Source: Rufibacter hautae (GTDB lineage Bacteria; Bacteroidota; Bacteroidia; Cytophagales; Hymenobacteraceae). Taken from it: DNA of 64,000 bases. Shown here in pieces: positions 32,127 to 41,440 of this stretch; the stretch's first letter is position 1, and each line of letters starts with the position of its first letter. The notes under the pieces are model-generated. The model was not told where the DNA came from. It saw only the letters and a program-made list of their open reading frames with translations, and ran no database searches. The stretch is from the NCBI RefSeq assembly GCF_008271695.1, contig NZ_VKKY01000001.1:558001-622000 (forward strand), in the 5' to 3' direction. The position numbers and the translations under genes were made by a program.

Positions 32127-35030
32127 TTAGAACTTCAACATGAAATCGGTGAGGTTCTCGCTGCGGTCCAGGCAAAGGCGTTTCCTTAGCCGGTAACGGC
32201 TTATTTCCACGCCCCGCACCGAGATGTTGAGCAGCTGCGCGATGTCTTTGGTGGTGAGATTCAGGCGCAGGTACGTGCTGAGCTTGATTTCCATGGGCGT
32301 GAGGCTGGGGAACTGATCCTGCAGGCGGTGGATGAAATCGCCGTGCACGTGGTTGAAGTGCAGCTCAAACTGTTTCCAGTCTACCTCGCTGGTGATGTTC
32401 TGGTCAATGCTCCGGATGATCTTCTTCAGTTCTTCCTGCGGAGCGGTGGATCCGCCGTTGGTCAGGATTTCCTGTAGTTCCAGCTTCACATTGCTGAGCA
32501 ACTCGTTTTTGTTGATGAGGTGGATGGTGGAATACGTCAGCTCGCGGTTTTTGTGGTCCAGCTCGGCCTGGAACTTCTCGTTGCGCAAGCGGTCAATCTC
32601 CTGCTCGCTCTGGTTGGTGATGTGCCTGATCTCAATTTCCTTCTGGCCCAGCTTCCGCTCCTTGTCCAGCAGAATGCGGCGCTTCTCATTTTTGAACCGC
32701 TTGTCTAACTGGTAGAAAGCCGCCCCCAGCAGCAGCAGCCCCACAATGGTGTACACCAGGTAGGCCCAGGTGGTGCGGTAGAAAGGCGGGTTCACCACAA
32801 ACGTGAAGCTTTTGGCCTGGCTCACAGTGCCGTAGATGTTGCGGGCCCGCACCTGGAACACGTACGTCCCCTCGGGCAGGTTGGTGTACTCTTTCTCGGT
32901 CTTGGTGGTCCACTCAGACCAGCCGGTGTCAAAGTTCTGCAGGAAATACTGGAACTGCGTTTGCTGGGGCTTTTCGTAAAAAGAGGCCGCATACACAAAC
33001 CGCAAAGAATTAAGGGCGTAGGGCAGTTCCGGGTCAGCGGCATTGTCCAGAAGTCGGCCCGAGAGCAGCAAGGAATCTGCCTCGTTTGAAATGGTGTACA
33101 CCCGCGCCAACCGCGTATGGAACGGCACCAGGTGCTTGCTTTTGGCCGCGTTGTAGTGGATGAATCCTTCCTTCGCCCCGAACAGTACATTGTTGATATC
33201 CAGTACCTGAATGGAGCTCAGGTCGTCATTGAGTTGCTCGCGCAGGTTTTTGAACAGTTGGTCCTGCAGGGTGGGTTTCCCGAACTTGTCAAACGTGATT
33301 TTCCCTACGCGCTGGTTAGAGATGAAATAGATGTTGCCCTGCACGTCCTGCTCCATCTCAATCACGTGCTCGTTGGGGGCAAACAGGCTGGAGTACTGCT
33401 TGTCTATCACAAACCGGTCTTTGGCCTTGTCGAACCGGTACACGCCGTAAAGTGCGGGAAAGATGAGCTCATTACCGATCTTCTCCATGTTGACCAACTG
33501 GTCTGAGGGCAAGCCGTTTCTGGAATTATAGAACCTGACGGAGGTGATTCGCTCCTGTTTCTGGTCCAGCCTGATTCTGAAGATGCCTTTGTAGCCGTGG
33601 GCCATCCAGAGCTCGCCGTCCTTGTCAAACGCCAGTACGCGGGAAGACTCATCCAACCCCGGCAGGTTCTTCAGGAAACTGACACCCTGTTCGGTGGCTG
33701 AAAGCAATCCTATGCCATTATAGCCGCCCATTACCACTTTGTCTGGTTCATTGGGCATAGGTAGAAACTCCCACGCGCCAGTACCGGCACCCGAATTCAA
33801 GAGCGTCGCCTGGCCCTCTTTGATAAGGTAAGGACCGTTGTGGTGACCCATGAGCACCTGGCTTCCTACCTGGTCCAGGTGGTACACCTGCCCGGTGCTG
33901 TTGGGCACCAAAGAGAACCTCCTTTTATTGGGCAACACCTCTGAGACGTACAAGCCGCTGTTGGTGCCTACATACAGCGCATTGCCTTTCTGCAGGGCCG
34001 CATACCCCGTGCCAGACAAGCCCGTGGTTCCGTCCAACCGACTGAAGGGCGAACTCAGCTCTACCATGGCTATGCCGTTGTTCATGCCCAGCCACAGGTT
34101 TTCCTGGGTGTCTTGGTACACGGTGTGGATGGTATTGTCCAGTAGTCCTTCCTGCATCGTGGTGTTCAGCAGCATCTGGCCCTGGTTGTTCATCAGCACC
34201 AATCCCTTGTTCTGGGTTGCCAAGGCAAAATTCCCGTCCTTCAGCAACAAGGCTTGGTTGATAATCAGCCCGGCCTGGGCCAGATCCGGCGCCATCTGAA
34301 ACGGGGTCACAGAACGGCCATCGTAGAGGAAAACCCCATCCCTGATGGTAAAGATGATAAGCTGATTTTTGGCGAAGGGCAGAATGGACGCAACAGGCTT
34401 GTCCGCGAAAAAGCCCGTGCCAGGCAGCAGACGCAATCTGTTGTTCTCCAAAACGGAAAGGCCCTTCCCCAGCTCCAGGGAATAGATTTCTTTGTTTACT
34501 TGGTAAGAGAAACTCAAAGGATTGCCTGGGGCAATTACCTGCAGCTTTTTGCCGGGCGTATAGACATAAATGTTTTTAAAGGTGAAAAAGTAAATACGCC
34601 CATCCTGCTCATAGATGCGCCAGACCTCATCAAAGTTGCGGTACTTCTGGGGCAGGCTATCGGCGAGGGAATGATACTGGAGAACGCCTTGTTTGTTTGG
34701 TTTGTAGAACCCAAAATTGGCCTGGCTGCCTACGTAGATGCGGTCGTCCTTCCCCACATACACAGAGCGCATTTTGCTTCCGCTAATAGAGGAGTACAGG
34801 TGCCAGGTGGCCCCGTCAAACTCCAGTAAACCAAAGTTATTGGCGATGTAGAGCAGCTCTCTGTCGTCCTGCACGATACCCCAGCTCTGGATACCTCCTT
34901 TGAACTCCTCGGGCTTGTAATTGCGGATGACCGGGTTACCAAAGAAGTAATGCTGGGCCTGGGCTGTAGGGATAACAGCCAGTAACAGAAAGACCAAAAC
35001 CCACCATAATAGACCTCTCTTGCTTAGCAT
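32127..35030 (-). CDS. Membrane-spanning transcriptional regulator: beta-propeller, Y_Y_Y and LuxR-type HTH
   Basis: A 967-residue SusR-like sensor-regulator. The signal peptide (WWVLVFLLLAVIPTAQAQ) precedes a large periplasmic beta-propeller with repeats of the two-component 'Reg_prop' kind (DRIYVGSQANFGFY, ENLWLGMNNGIAMVELSS). Then comes a Y_Y_Y-type domain (LPEGTYVFQVRARNIYG). A single membrane helix (WAYLVYTIVGLLLLGAAFY) is followed by a coiled coil and a C-terminal HTH: FPSLTPMEIKLSTYLRLNLT and KDIAQLLNISVRGVEISRYR. There is no histidine kinase or receiver domain, so DNA binding is directly linked to the sensor. It is divergent from the SusC/SusD operon, which it probably controls. Confidence 0.87.
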   Translation of the reverse strand: MLSKRGLLWWVLVFLLLAVIPTAQAQHYFFGNPVIRNYKPEEFKGGIQSWGIVQDDRELLYIANNFGLLEFDGATWHLYSSISGSKMRSVYVGKDDRIYVGSQANFGFYKPNKQGVLQYHSLADSLPQKYRNFDEVWRIYEQDGRIYFFTFKNIYVYTPGKKLQVIAPGNPLSFSYQVNKEIYSLELGKGLSVLENNRLRLLPGTGFFADKPVASILPFAKNQLIIFTIRDGVFLYDGRSVTPFQMAPDLAQAGLIINQALLLKDGNFALATQNKGLVLMNNQGQMLLNTTMQEGLLDNTIHTVYQDTQENLWLGMNNGIAMVELSSPFSRLDGTTGLSGTGYAALQKGNALYVGTNSGLYVSEVLPNKRRFSLVPNSTGQVYHLDQVGSQVLMGHHNGPYLIKEGQATLLNSGAGTGAWEFLPMPNEPDKVVMGGYNGIGLLSATEQGVSFLKNLPGLDESSRVLAFDKDGELWMAHGYKGIFRIRLDQKQERITSVRFYNSRNGLPSDQLVNMEKIGNELIFPALYGVYRFDKAKDRFVIDKQYSSLFAPNEHVIEMEQDVQGNIYFISNQRVGKITFDKFGKPTLQDQLFKNLREQLNDDLSSIQVLDINNVLFGAKEGFIHYNAAKSKHLVPFHTRLARVYTISNEADSLLLSGRLLDNAADPELPYALNSLRFVYAASFYEKPQQTQFQYFLQNFDTGWSEWTTKTEKEYTNLPEGTYVFQVRARNIYGTVSQAKSFTFVVNPPFYRTTWAYLVYTIVGLLLLGAAFYQLDKRFKNEKRRILLDKERKLGQKEIEIRHITNQSEQEIDRLRNEKFQAELDHKNRELTYSTIHLINKNELLSNVKLELQEILTNGGSTAPQEELKKIIRSIDQNITSEVDWKQFELHFNHVHGDFIHRLQDQFPSLTPMEIKLSTYLRLNLTTKDIAQLLNISVRGVEISRYRLRKRLCLDRSENLTDFMLKF

Positions 35031-35152
35031 TACAAATGCGACTTTAGTATATTAGCTTATAAATGTAATGATGTATTTGCGAAAAGTTAATTGCAAAGAT
35101 AATATTTTTGAAAAAAGCGCACAAAAACGCTAAAAATGCCTTTTCACCCTGC

Positions 35153-35244
35153 TTGATGTAGTTCTGAAGTAGTGGTATAACTACCATTGATGTAGTAATG
35201 ATGTACCTTCTTTTTAGGACAGGACTACTACACTCACCTACATT
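35153..35244. promoter_or_regulatory. Repeated TTGATGTAGT / ACTACTACA sites in PUL control region
   Basis: TTGATGTAGT occurs at 35153-35162 and 35187-35196, exactly 34 nt apart. AATGATGTA follows at 35197-35205 (also at 35067-35075), and opposite-strand versions ACTACTACA and CCTACATT lie at 35224-35232 and 35237-35244. A TGGTA-TAAC-TACCA inverted repeat lies between. These are likely operators for the adjacent regulator. Confidence 0.5.
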
Positions 35245-35283
35245 TATGCCAGCTTAATTGCTATACTTTTAACCCCAATACAC

Positions 35284-38200
35284 ATGAAGAAAAAGCTACT
35301 AGTAATCTTGCTGTTCCACCTGTGTGGAATAGCATTTGCTCAGACCTCTATTACCGGACGCGTCACTTCGGCCAGGACCGGGGAAGCGCTGCCAGGCGTA
35401 AGCGTGGTGGTAAAGGGCACAACCGCCGGCTCCTCTACTGATATAGATGGACGGTTCCAGGTACAGACACCTGCGGCTGGTACTACCCTTGTTTTCTCCT
35501 ATATAGGTTTCCTTTCTAAAGAAGAGCCCATCAATGGCAGAGCTACCGTAAATGTTACCCTGCAAGAAGACCAGAGAGCCCTGGAAGAAGTAGTGGTGGT
35601 AGGGTATGGTACCCAGCTCCGGAGAGAAGTATCCACAGCCATTTCTTCAGTGACTTCTGAAGAAATCACCCAAACCCCGGTCACCCGTATTGAGCAGGCC
35701 CTGCAAGGACGGGTAGCAGGTGTGCAGGTGACCAACGTTTCTGGCCAACCCGGCGACGCGCCTACGGTACGCATCCGCGGTATTGGCTCAACCGGTAACT
35801 CCAACCCTATTTACATTGTGGATGGTTTTCCGGTGGGTGGGATCGATTACCTGAACCCCGGCGACATTGAATCCATTGACGTGTTGAAAGACGCGGCCTC
35901 AGCGGCTATCTATGGAGCCAGAGGTGGTAACGGGGTGGTGATCATCACCACTAAGCAAGGTAGAAGAGACGGCACTATGAATGTCTCTTATGACGGATAC
36001 ATGGGCGTGCAGAACCCTTGGCGCCAACTGAAACTGCTTAACGCCCGGGAGTACGCCACCCTGATGAACGAAGGTGCCGCCAACGCGGGCATGACCCCTC
36101 CTTTTGCAGATCCAACCCAATTTACCGGCGGCACTGACTGGCAGGATGCCATTTTTGAGAAAAACGCCCCCATCCAAAACCATCAGGTAACGGTAACCGG
36201 CGGCACAGAGAAATCTGCGTACTCCGCAGCCCTCTCCTACTTTGACCAAGACGGTATTGTGGGTGGAGACAAATCCAACTTCCAGCGCTACACCGCCCGG
36301 GTAAACGCCGATAACCAGGTGAAAAGCTGGTTGAAGTTTGGCACCAACCTGGCGTACACGCACATCAAAAGAAGAGCCTTTGACCCGAACCAGGAATTTG
36401 GCGGCATTCTGAACAACGCCTTGAACATAGACCCATTAACTCCGGTTTATGAGACAGATCCTGCAAAATTGGGCCAATCTACCTACACCCTTAACCCGGT
36501 GGTGAAAGACAACGAAGGCCGCACATTTGCTATTTCTCCTTACGTGTCACAGGAGGTGGTAAACCCATTGGCCCGTTTGCAGGTGATGAACGGCCTCACC
36601 AACGTAGACAAGTTTGTAGGCAATATCTATGGCGAAGTAAAACTTTTGGAAGGGCTTACGTTCCGGTCAACCCTGGGCATTGACCTGGCCTATGTGGTGG
36701 GCACCAACTACAATCCGGTGTACTTCCTCAACGCTGCCCAGCAAAATGGTACTGCCTTGGTGTCAAGAGGCACAGACCGTTATTACACTTGGCAGACTGA
36801 GAACTACTTCAACTACAACAAAACCTTCGGAGACCATACTTTGGGCTTAACGGCTGGTACTTCGGCCATCAAATCCAGAAGCGAGGGCCTGTATGGTTCT
36901 AACACTGGCTTAGTGACCTCTGACCCTAACATGGCTTATCTGAATCTGGCCGTTGGGGCTGGAACAGCCATTGCCACGGGTGGCGCAAGTGAAGGAGCCA
37001 TCCTTTCTCTGTTTGGTAGAGCCAACTACAGTTACCAAGGCAAATACCTGTTAACCGCCACGGTCAGAAGAGACGGTTCCTCCAGATTTGGCCGCAACAA
37101 CCAGTTCGCTACGTTTCCTTCCTTCTCCGCGGGGTGGGTGCTTTCAGAAGAATCTTTCTTCCCGCAAAGCAACCCCATCAGCTTGGCTAAAATCAGGGCT
37201 TCCTGGGGACAGAACGGTAACGAACAGATTGGTGGCGCTTATCCATGGGCTGCCCAGATTGGGGTAGGCAGAGGCTATACCTTCTTCCGCGCGGACGGTT
37301 CTAAAGGATACACCAGTGGCGCCGCCGCTATTGATGCACCTAACCCTGAGTTGAAATGGGAAACCTCTGAGCAGACAGATATTGGGGTAGATCTGGCCTT
37401 CTTCAACAACGCACTTTCCGTTACCGCAGATTACTACATCAAAACCACCAAAGGTTTACTGGTAAGACCACCCATCTTGGCCAGCACCGGTTACAACGCC
37501 CCGTTTGTGAACGGCGGTTCGGTAAGAAACTCCGGTTTTGAATTCGCAGTGACTTACCAGGGCGAGGTTAGCAGATTAGGCTACAACATCGGCCTGAACG
37601 GAAGCTTTAACAAAAACGAGGTAACCGAAATCAACAACGCTGAAGGTATTTTAACCGGAGCCAACTTCATTACTTACGGTCTGGCTTCCCAAAGCAAAGT
37701 AGGTTTCCCGATTGGCTATTTCTATGGTTACAAAACGGCCGGCATCTTCCAGAACCAAGCCGAGGTGGAAGCCCAAACCTTGCAGCCTAATGCCGTTCCC
37801 GGCGATGTTCGGTTTGTAGACGTGAACAATGATGGCGCCCTGAATAGCACTGACCGAACCATGATCGGGAACCCGACGCCTAAAACCGTGCTTGGCTTAA
37901 ACCTGGGCTTTGATTTTAAAGGCTTTGACGTGAGCGCCTTCTTCAACAGCGCTTTCGGGCACCAAATCTTCAATGCTACCCGCCGTTATGACATCGTGCG
38001 CGCGAACCAGCAGTCCAGATTCCTGAACCGCTGGACCGGCGAAGGCAGCACAAATGAATTCCCAAGATTCACCTTCAACGACACCAACGGAAACTACACC
38101 CGGGTATCTGACCTGTTCATTGAAGACGGGGACTATGTACGCCTCAAGACGCTTCAATTAGGCTATAGCCTTCCGGCCGGAGTGCTTTCTAAACTCCACG

Positions 38201-38367
38201 TGCAGAAGTTACGCCTCTATGTGTCTGCCGACAACCTGCTCACCCTCACCGATTACTCAGGATTTGATCCGGAGATTGGCGCCAGAGGCAGTTTAGACAT
38301 AGGATTTGACCGCGGCGTGTACCCGCAATCCAAAACCTTCAGACTTGGAGTTAACGCCACTTTCTAA
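35284..38367 (+). CDS. SusC/RagA family TonB-linked outer-membrane transporter
   Basis: A 1027-residue glycan importer. The signal peptide (LLVILLFHLCGIAFAQ) is followed by a carboxypeptidase-like domain (ITGRVTSARTGEALPGVSVV, about 22-100). The SusC hallmark VVVVGYGTQLRREVSTAISS comes next, then the plug (VRIRGIGSTGNSNPIYIVDG, SIDVLKDAASAAIYGARGGN) and a long barrel ending KTFRLGVNATF. It works with the SusD lipoprotein encoded immediately downstream (TAATG overlap) to import oligosaccharides energised by TonB. The GH16 gene downstream suggests a beta-1,3-glucan such as laminarin. Confidence 0.96.
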   Translation: MKKKLLVILLFHLCGIAFAQTSITGRVTSARTGEALPGVSVVVKGTTAGSSTDIDGRFQVQTPAAGTTLVFSYIGFLSKEEPINGRATVNVTLQEDQRALEEVVVVGYGTQLRREVSTAISSVTSEEITQTPVTRIEQALQGRVAGVQVTNVSGQPGDAPTVRIRGIGSTGNSNPIYIVDGFPVGGIDYLNPGDIESIDVLKDAASAAIYGARGGNGVVIITTKQGRRDGTMNVSYDGYMGVQNPWRQLKLLNAREYATLMNEGAANAGMTPPFADPTQFTGGTDWQDAIFEKNAPIQNHQVTVTGGTEKSAYSAALSYFDQDGIVGGDKSNFQRYTARVNADNQVKSWLKFGTNLAYTHIKRRAFDPNQEFGGILNNALNIDPLTPVYETDPAKLGQSTYTLNPVVKDNEGRTFAISPYVSQEVVNPLARLQVMNGLTNVDKFVGNIYGEVKLLEGLTFRSTLGIDLAYVVGTNYNPVYFLNAAQQNGTALVSRGTDRYYTWQTENYFNYNKTFGDHTLGLTAGTSAIKSRSEGLYGSNTGLVTSDPNMAYLNLAVGAGTAIATGGASEGAILSLFGRANYSYQGKYLLTATVRRDGSSRFGRNNQFATFPSFSAGWVLSEESFFPQSNPISLAKIRASWGQNGNEQIGGAYPWAAQIGVGRGYTFFRADGSKGYTSGAAAIDAPNPELKWETSEQTDIGVDLAFFNNALSVTADYYIKTTKGLLVRPPILASTGYNAPFVNGGSVRNSGFEFAVTYQGEVSRLGYNIGLNGSFNKNEVTEINNAEGILTGANFITYGLASQSKVGFPIGYFYGYKTAGIFQNQAEVEAQTLQPNAVPGDVRFVDVNNDGALNSTDRTMIGNPTPKTVLGLNLGFDFKGFDVSAFFNSAFGHQIFNATRRYDIVRANQQSRFLNRWTGEGSTNEFPRFTFNDTNGNYTRVSDLFIEDGDYVRLKTLQLGYSLPAGVLSKLHVQKLRLYVSADNLLTLTDYSGFDPEIGARGSLDIGFDRGVYPQSKTFRLGVNATF

Positions 38368-38378
38368 TGACCTTACAA

Positions 38379-39962
38379 ATGAAAAATATAGTTAAAAAGA
38401 CTTCCACCCTTTTGCTGGCCGGGTTCCTGATGGGTGCGGCCACGGGCTGCGATGATTTCCTGGACCTCAACCCCAAAGACACCAGAACCGAGGACAACTT
38501 CTATAAAACCCAGGCCGATGCCACCGAGGCTCTCATTGGGGTGTATGACGTGTTGCAGTGGAACACTGTGAACGGTTTCCACCCCACCCCCATGGTGCTG
38601 GATATCCTTTCAGACGATGCCTATTCGGCCGGTCAGCCCAGCTCTGAGCCCAACCTGCTGCAGATGGACCGTCACCAGATCCTGACCACCAACGGGGAGG
38701 TAGCCGGTCTTTGGCGCAAGCACTTCATCGGGATTTCCAGGGCCAATACCCTCTTGAGCCGCATCCAAGGCATTGACGCCCCGGATGATTTCAAAAAGAG
38801 AGCCATTGCCGAGGCGAAGTTCCTGCGGGCCCACTTCTACCTGGACCTGGTACGCTTGTTTGAGAACGTTCCTTTGATCCTTGCGCCGCAATCGCCAAGT
38901 GAATACAACCAGCCGCAGGCTACGCCAAAGGCCGTGTATGACCAGATCGCCCTGGATTTGATGGAAGCCATGCCAGACCTGCCCGCCTCTGACCTGCGCG
39001 CCAGCATGGGCCGGGCCACCAGATGGGCGGCCAAAGGCTTATTGGCCAAAACCTACCTGTTCTACAAAGGCGTATATGGCCAGGATCTGCAGGCGGGAAC
39101 CACTGCCATCACCGCGCCTGTGGCCCTGCAACACCTCAATGACATCATAACCTCCAGTGGCCATACGCTTCTGCCCAATTACGCAGATAACTTCAAAAGA
39201 GCGAATGAGTTCAGCGTGGAGGCCGTGTGGGAAATCTCTTACTCAGATGAGAACCCTTGGTGGGACTGGGGCTATGTACAAGGCGGGGAAGGCAACATGC
39301 AACCCCAGCAGCAAGGCCCTAGGATCAAAAACACTGCTATTGAGAATTATCTGGCCGGCTGGAGCACCGGCATTCCTACCCAGGAGCTGTACGATGCCTT
39401 TGAAGCCAATGACCCGCGCCGCGATGCCACCATTCTGGCTGAGACAGAACTGGTGGGCGGCAAAGACAACCTGAACATAGGCTACCAGCACACCGGATAT
39501 TTCAGCCAGAAATACACTACTGCCAAAGAATACGCGCCTTCGGCCGGGCAATTGGAACTGAACTGGGGAAACAACTACCGTGCTATCCGTTTTTCTGATG
39601 TGCTCCTCATGGCTTCTGAACTGATGGTGATGACCGGTACCGGCGATGCCAAGGCTCCTTTGACCCGGGTGAGAGCCAGGGTTGGTCTGGCTCCGGTAGA
39701 CGCCACGCTGGACAATATCTACAGAGAGCGCCGCGTAGAACTTGCCCTGGAAGGCCACCGTTACTGGGATCTGCTGCGCCGCGGAACTGCCGCTGCCGCT
39801 GCTGCCATCACCGTGAACCGCACGACGCTTCCGGCTAACTATGAAGGCAACCTAGGTGACTTCAACCTGCAGTTCAACTCCGCCAGAAGAGGGTTTCTGC
39901 CTATTCCGCAAAGCGAGCTAGACCTTTCGGCGGGCGTGCTCAAACCAAATCCTGGGTATTAA
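38379..39962 (+). CDS. SusD/RagB family nutrient-binding lipoprotein
   Basis: About 527 residues. The lipoprotein signal is LLLAGFLMGAATGCDDFLDL (lipobox TGC), and the mature start CDDFLDLNPKDT is typical of SusD. The TPR-like helical scaffold (AIAEAKFLRAHFYLDLVRLF, WAAKGLLAKTYLFYKGV) and the C-terminal YRERRVELALEGHRYWDLLR block are hallmark features, as is the closing IPQSELDLSAGVLKPNPGY. It forms the lid of the SusC transporter. An ATG at 38367 overlaps the SusC stop; the ATG at 38379 gives the better signal peptide. Either fits. Confidence 0.95.
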   Translation: MKNIVKKTSTLLLAGFLMGAATGCDDFLDLNPKDTRTEDNFYKTQADATEALIGVYDVLQWNTVNGFHPTPMVLDILSDDAYSAGQPSSEPNLLQMDRHQILTTNGEVAGLWRKHFIGISRANTLLSRIQGIDAPDDFKKRAIAEAKFLRAHFYLDLVRLFENVPLILAPQSPSEYNQPQATPKAVYDQIALDLMEAMPDLPASDLRASMGRATRWAAKGLLAKTYLFYKGVYGQDLQAGTTAITAPVALQHLNDIITSSGHTLLPNYADNFKRANEFSVEAVWEISYSDENPWWDWGYVQGGEGNMQPQQQGPRIKNTAIENYLAGWSTGIPTQELYDAFEANDPRRDATILAETELVGGKDNLNIGYQHTGYFSQKYTTAKEYAPSAGQLELNWGNNYRAIRFSDVLLMASELMVMTGTGDAKAPLTRVRARVGLAPVDATLDNIYRERRVELALEGHRYWDLLRRGTAAAAAAITVNRTTLPANYEGNLGDFNLQFNSARRGFLPIPQSELDLSAGVLKPNPGY

Positions 39963-39983
39963 TTTTCAACTTTTTTCAGCATC

Positions 39984-41375
39984 ATGACCATGAAGAAATA
40001 TATCTCTTATATCACGCTTCTGTTTCTGGCCGCTTTTGTCTGGACCGGCTGCGAAGTGGAAGACCCAGAGTTGGCCTCACCGCCTACCGCTGAGCAAGTC
40101 ACCTTTACCCACACCTATGACGCTGCCAACCCCAACATCGTGCATTTCAAAAGCACGGCACCCGGGTTCAAAGCCCTGTGGGATTTCGGCAACGGAACCA
40201 CAGCCGAGGGCATGGAAGTAGACGGCGCTTTCCCGCTGCAGGGAGACTACACCGTGAAACTGACCATCTACACCGCTGGCGGCTCTGCCACCAACAGCAA
40301 GAGCATCAACATCGCGCAAACCAACCCCGTGATGCTCAACCGCGAGGACTACAACTTCCTGACGGGCGGTGCAAGCCAACTGGAAGGTAAGACCTGGGTA
40401 TTCAGCCCGGTTGGTCCTATGAACTTCGGGGGGGAGCCCGCAGCGGGCGGCAACAACTGGTGGAGCCAGACCCTCAATGAGCAGAATGACTGTATGAAGG
40501 ATGATGAGTACACTTTCTCCCTGGCCGGTTTCAAGTTTGAGAACAAGAGCAAAGGCGCCATGTGGGGCATTGACAACGGGGCAGAGAACCAATGCGTTCC
40601 GCAACCCGCCACCCCGGTAGCCAGCACCTGGAACCTGTACGAGGAAGACGGCAAAACCATGCTTTCTTTGAGCAACGGCGAGACCATTGCCTGGGATGAC
40701 AACGAAGGCGTGTACCAGGTGATGGAACTGTCTGAGAACCGCCTGGTGATCAGAAAGGTATGCTGCGGCGGAGCCGGGGTGCGGAACTACGCCCTTGTGC
40801 CCAAAGGTTATAACCCGCCAATAGTGCAGAAACCTTACAAAGTGCTAGACCTCAACGACAACTTTGACGAGGCCGGTAACTTCACTTGGTCTAAAGACAG
40901 AGCCCTCTTCAACGAAAACTTTGACAACCCGGCGCAGTTGGGCATCAACACCTCAGACAAGGTGGCCCGCTACATCAAACCAGCCGGTCAGGCCGATGAG
41001 TTTGCCAACATCTTCATTGACCTGGGGTACCGTATAGACCTGTCTACCCGCAACATCATCAAGCTGAAGGTGTTCATGCCTTCCTTCAACGACTACACCA
41101 CCATGGGTGGGGCCGAGGACTGGTCGCCGGTGAAAACCCTGCAGAAACAGGTGTCTGTGAAACTCCAGAACTCCCTGCTGGCCGGAAACGCCTGGACCAC
41201 CCAGGCCGAAGTTATCCAGAAGGTAACGCAGACCGACCAGTGGGTGGAGCTCACCTTTGACTTCAGCGCCCAGGCTGCCAGAACAGACTTTGACAAGATT
41301 GTGGTGCAGATTGGCGGCGAGGCCCACTTCAACCCGGGCATCTTCTACCTGGACGATTTCCGCCTTATGCCTTAA
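39984..41375 (+). CDS. PKD-domain surface lipoprotein (SusE/F position, putative glycan-binding)
   Basis: A 463-residue lipoprotein with signal ITLLFLAAFVWTGCEVEDPE (lipobox TGC). A PKD domain (about 40-110) carries GFKALWDFGNGTTAEGMEVD and YTVKLTIYTAGGSA. The middle has LEGKTWVFSP and a region with WGIDNGAENQC and RKVCCGGAGVRNYALV. The C-terminal beta-sandwich, with IDLGYRIDLSTRNIIKLKVF and NPGIFYLDDFRLMP, resembles a carbohydrate-binding module. Being third in the SusC-SusD operon, it is probably the surface glycan-binding protein. A second ATG at 39990 is equally possible. A terminator follows. Confidence 0.82.
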   Translation: MTMKKYISYITLLFLAAFVWTGCEVEDPELASPPTAEQVTFTHTYDAANPNIVHFKSTAPGFKALWDFGNGTTAEGMEVDGAFPLQGDYTVKLTIYTAGGSATNSKSINIAQTNPVMLNREDYNFLTGGASQLEGKTWVFSPVGPMNFGGEPAAGGNNWWSQTLNEQNDCMKDDEYTFSLAGFKFENKSKGAMWGIDNGAENQCVPQPATPVASTWNLYEEDGKTMLSLSNGETIAWDDNEGVYQVMELSENRLVIRKVCCGGAGVRNYALVPKGYNPPIVQKPYKVLDLNDNFDEAGNFTWSKDRALFNENFDNPAQLGINTSDKVARYIKPAGQADEFANIFIDLGYRIDLSTRNIIKLKVFMPSFNDYTTMGGAEDWSPVKTLQKQVSVKLQNSLLAGNAWTTQAEVIQKVTQTDQWVELTFDFSAQAARTDFDKIVVQIGGEAHFNPGIFYLDDFRLMP

Positions 41376-41389
41376 TGTTTCACAAGGAG

Positions 41390-41425
41390 ATAGCCCCAGA
41401 ACCCTGCGTTTTGGGGCTATTTTTC
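41390..41425 (+). terminator. Intrinsic terminator between SusCD operon and GH16 gene
   Basis: ATAGCCCCA (41390-41398) and TGGGGCTAT (41412-41420) are perfect 9-bp arms followed by five T. It lies only 16 nt before the GH16 ATG, so the enzyme is either attenuated or read from another promoter. Confidence 0.85.
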
Positions 41426-41440
41426 TGAATCTACCTAAAA

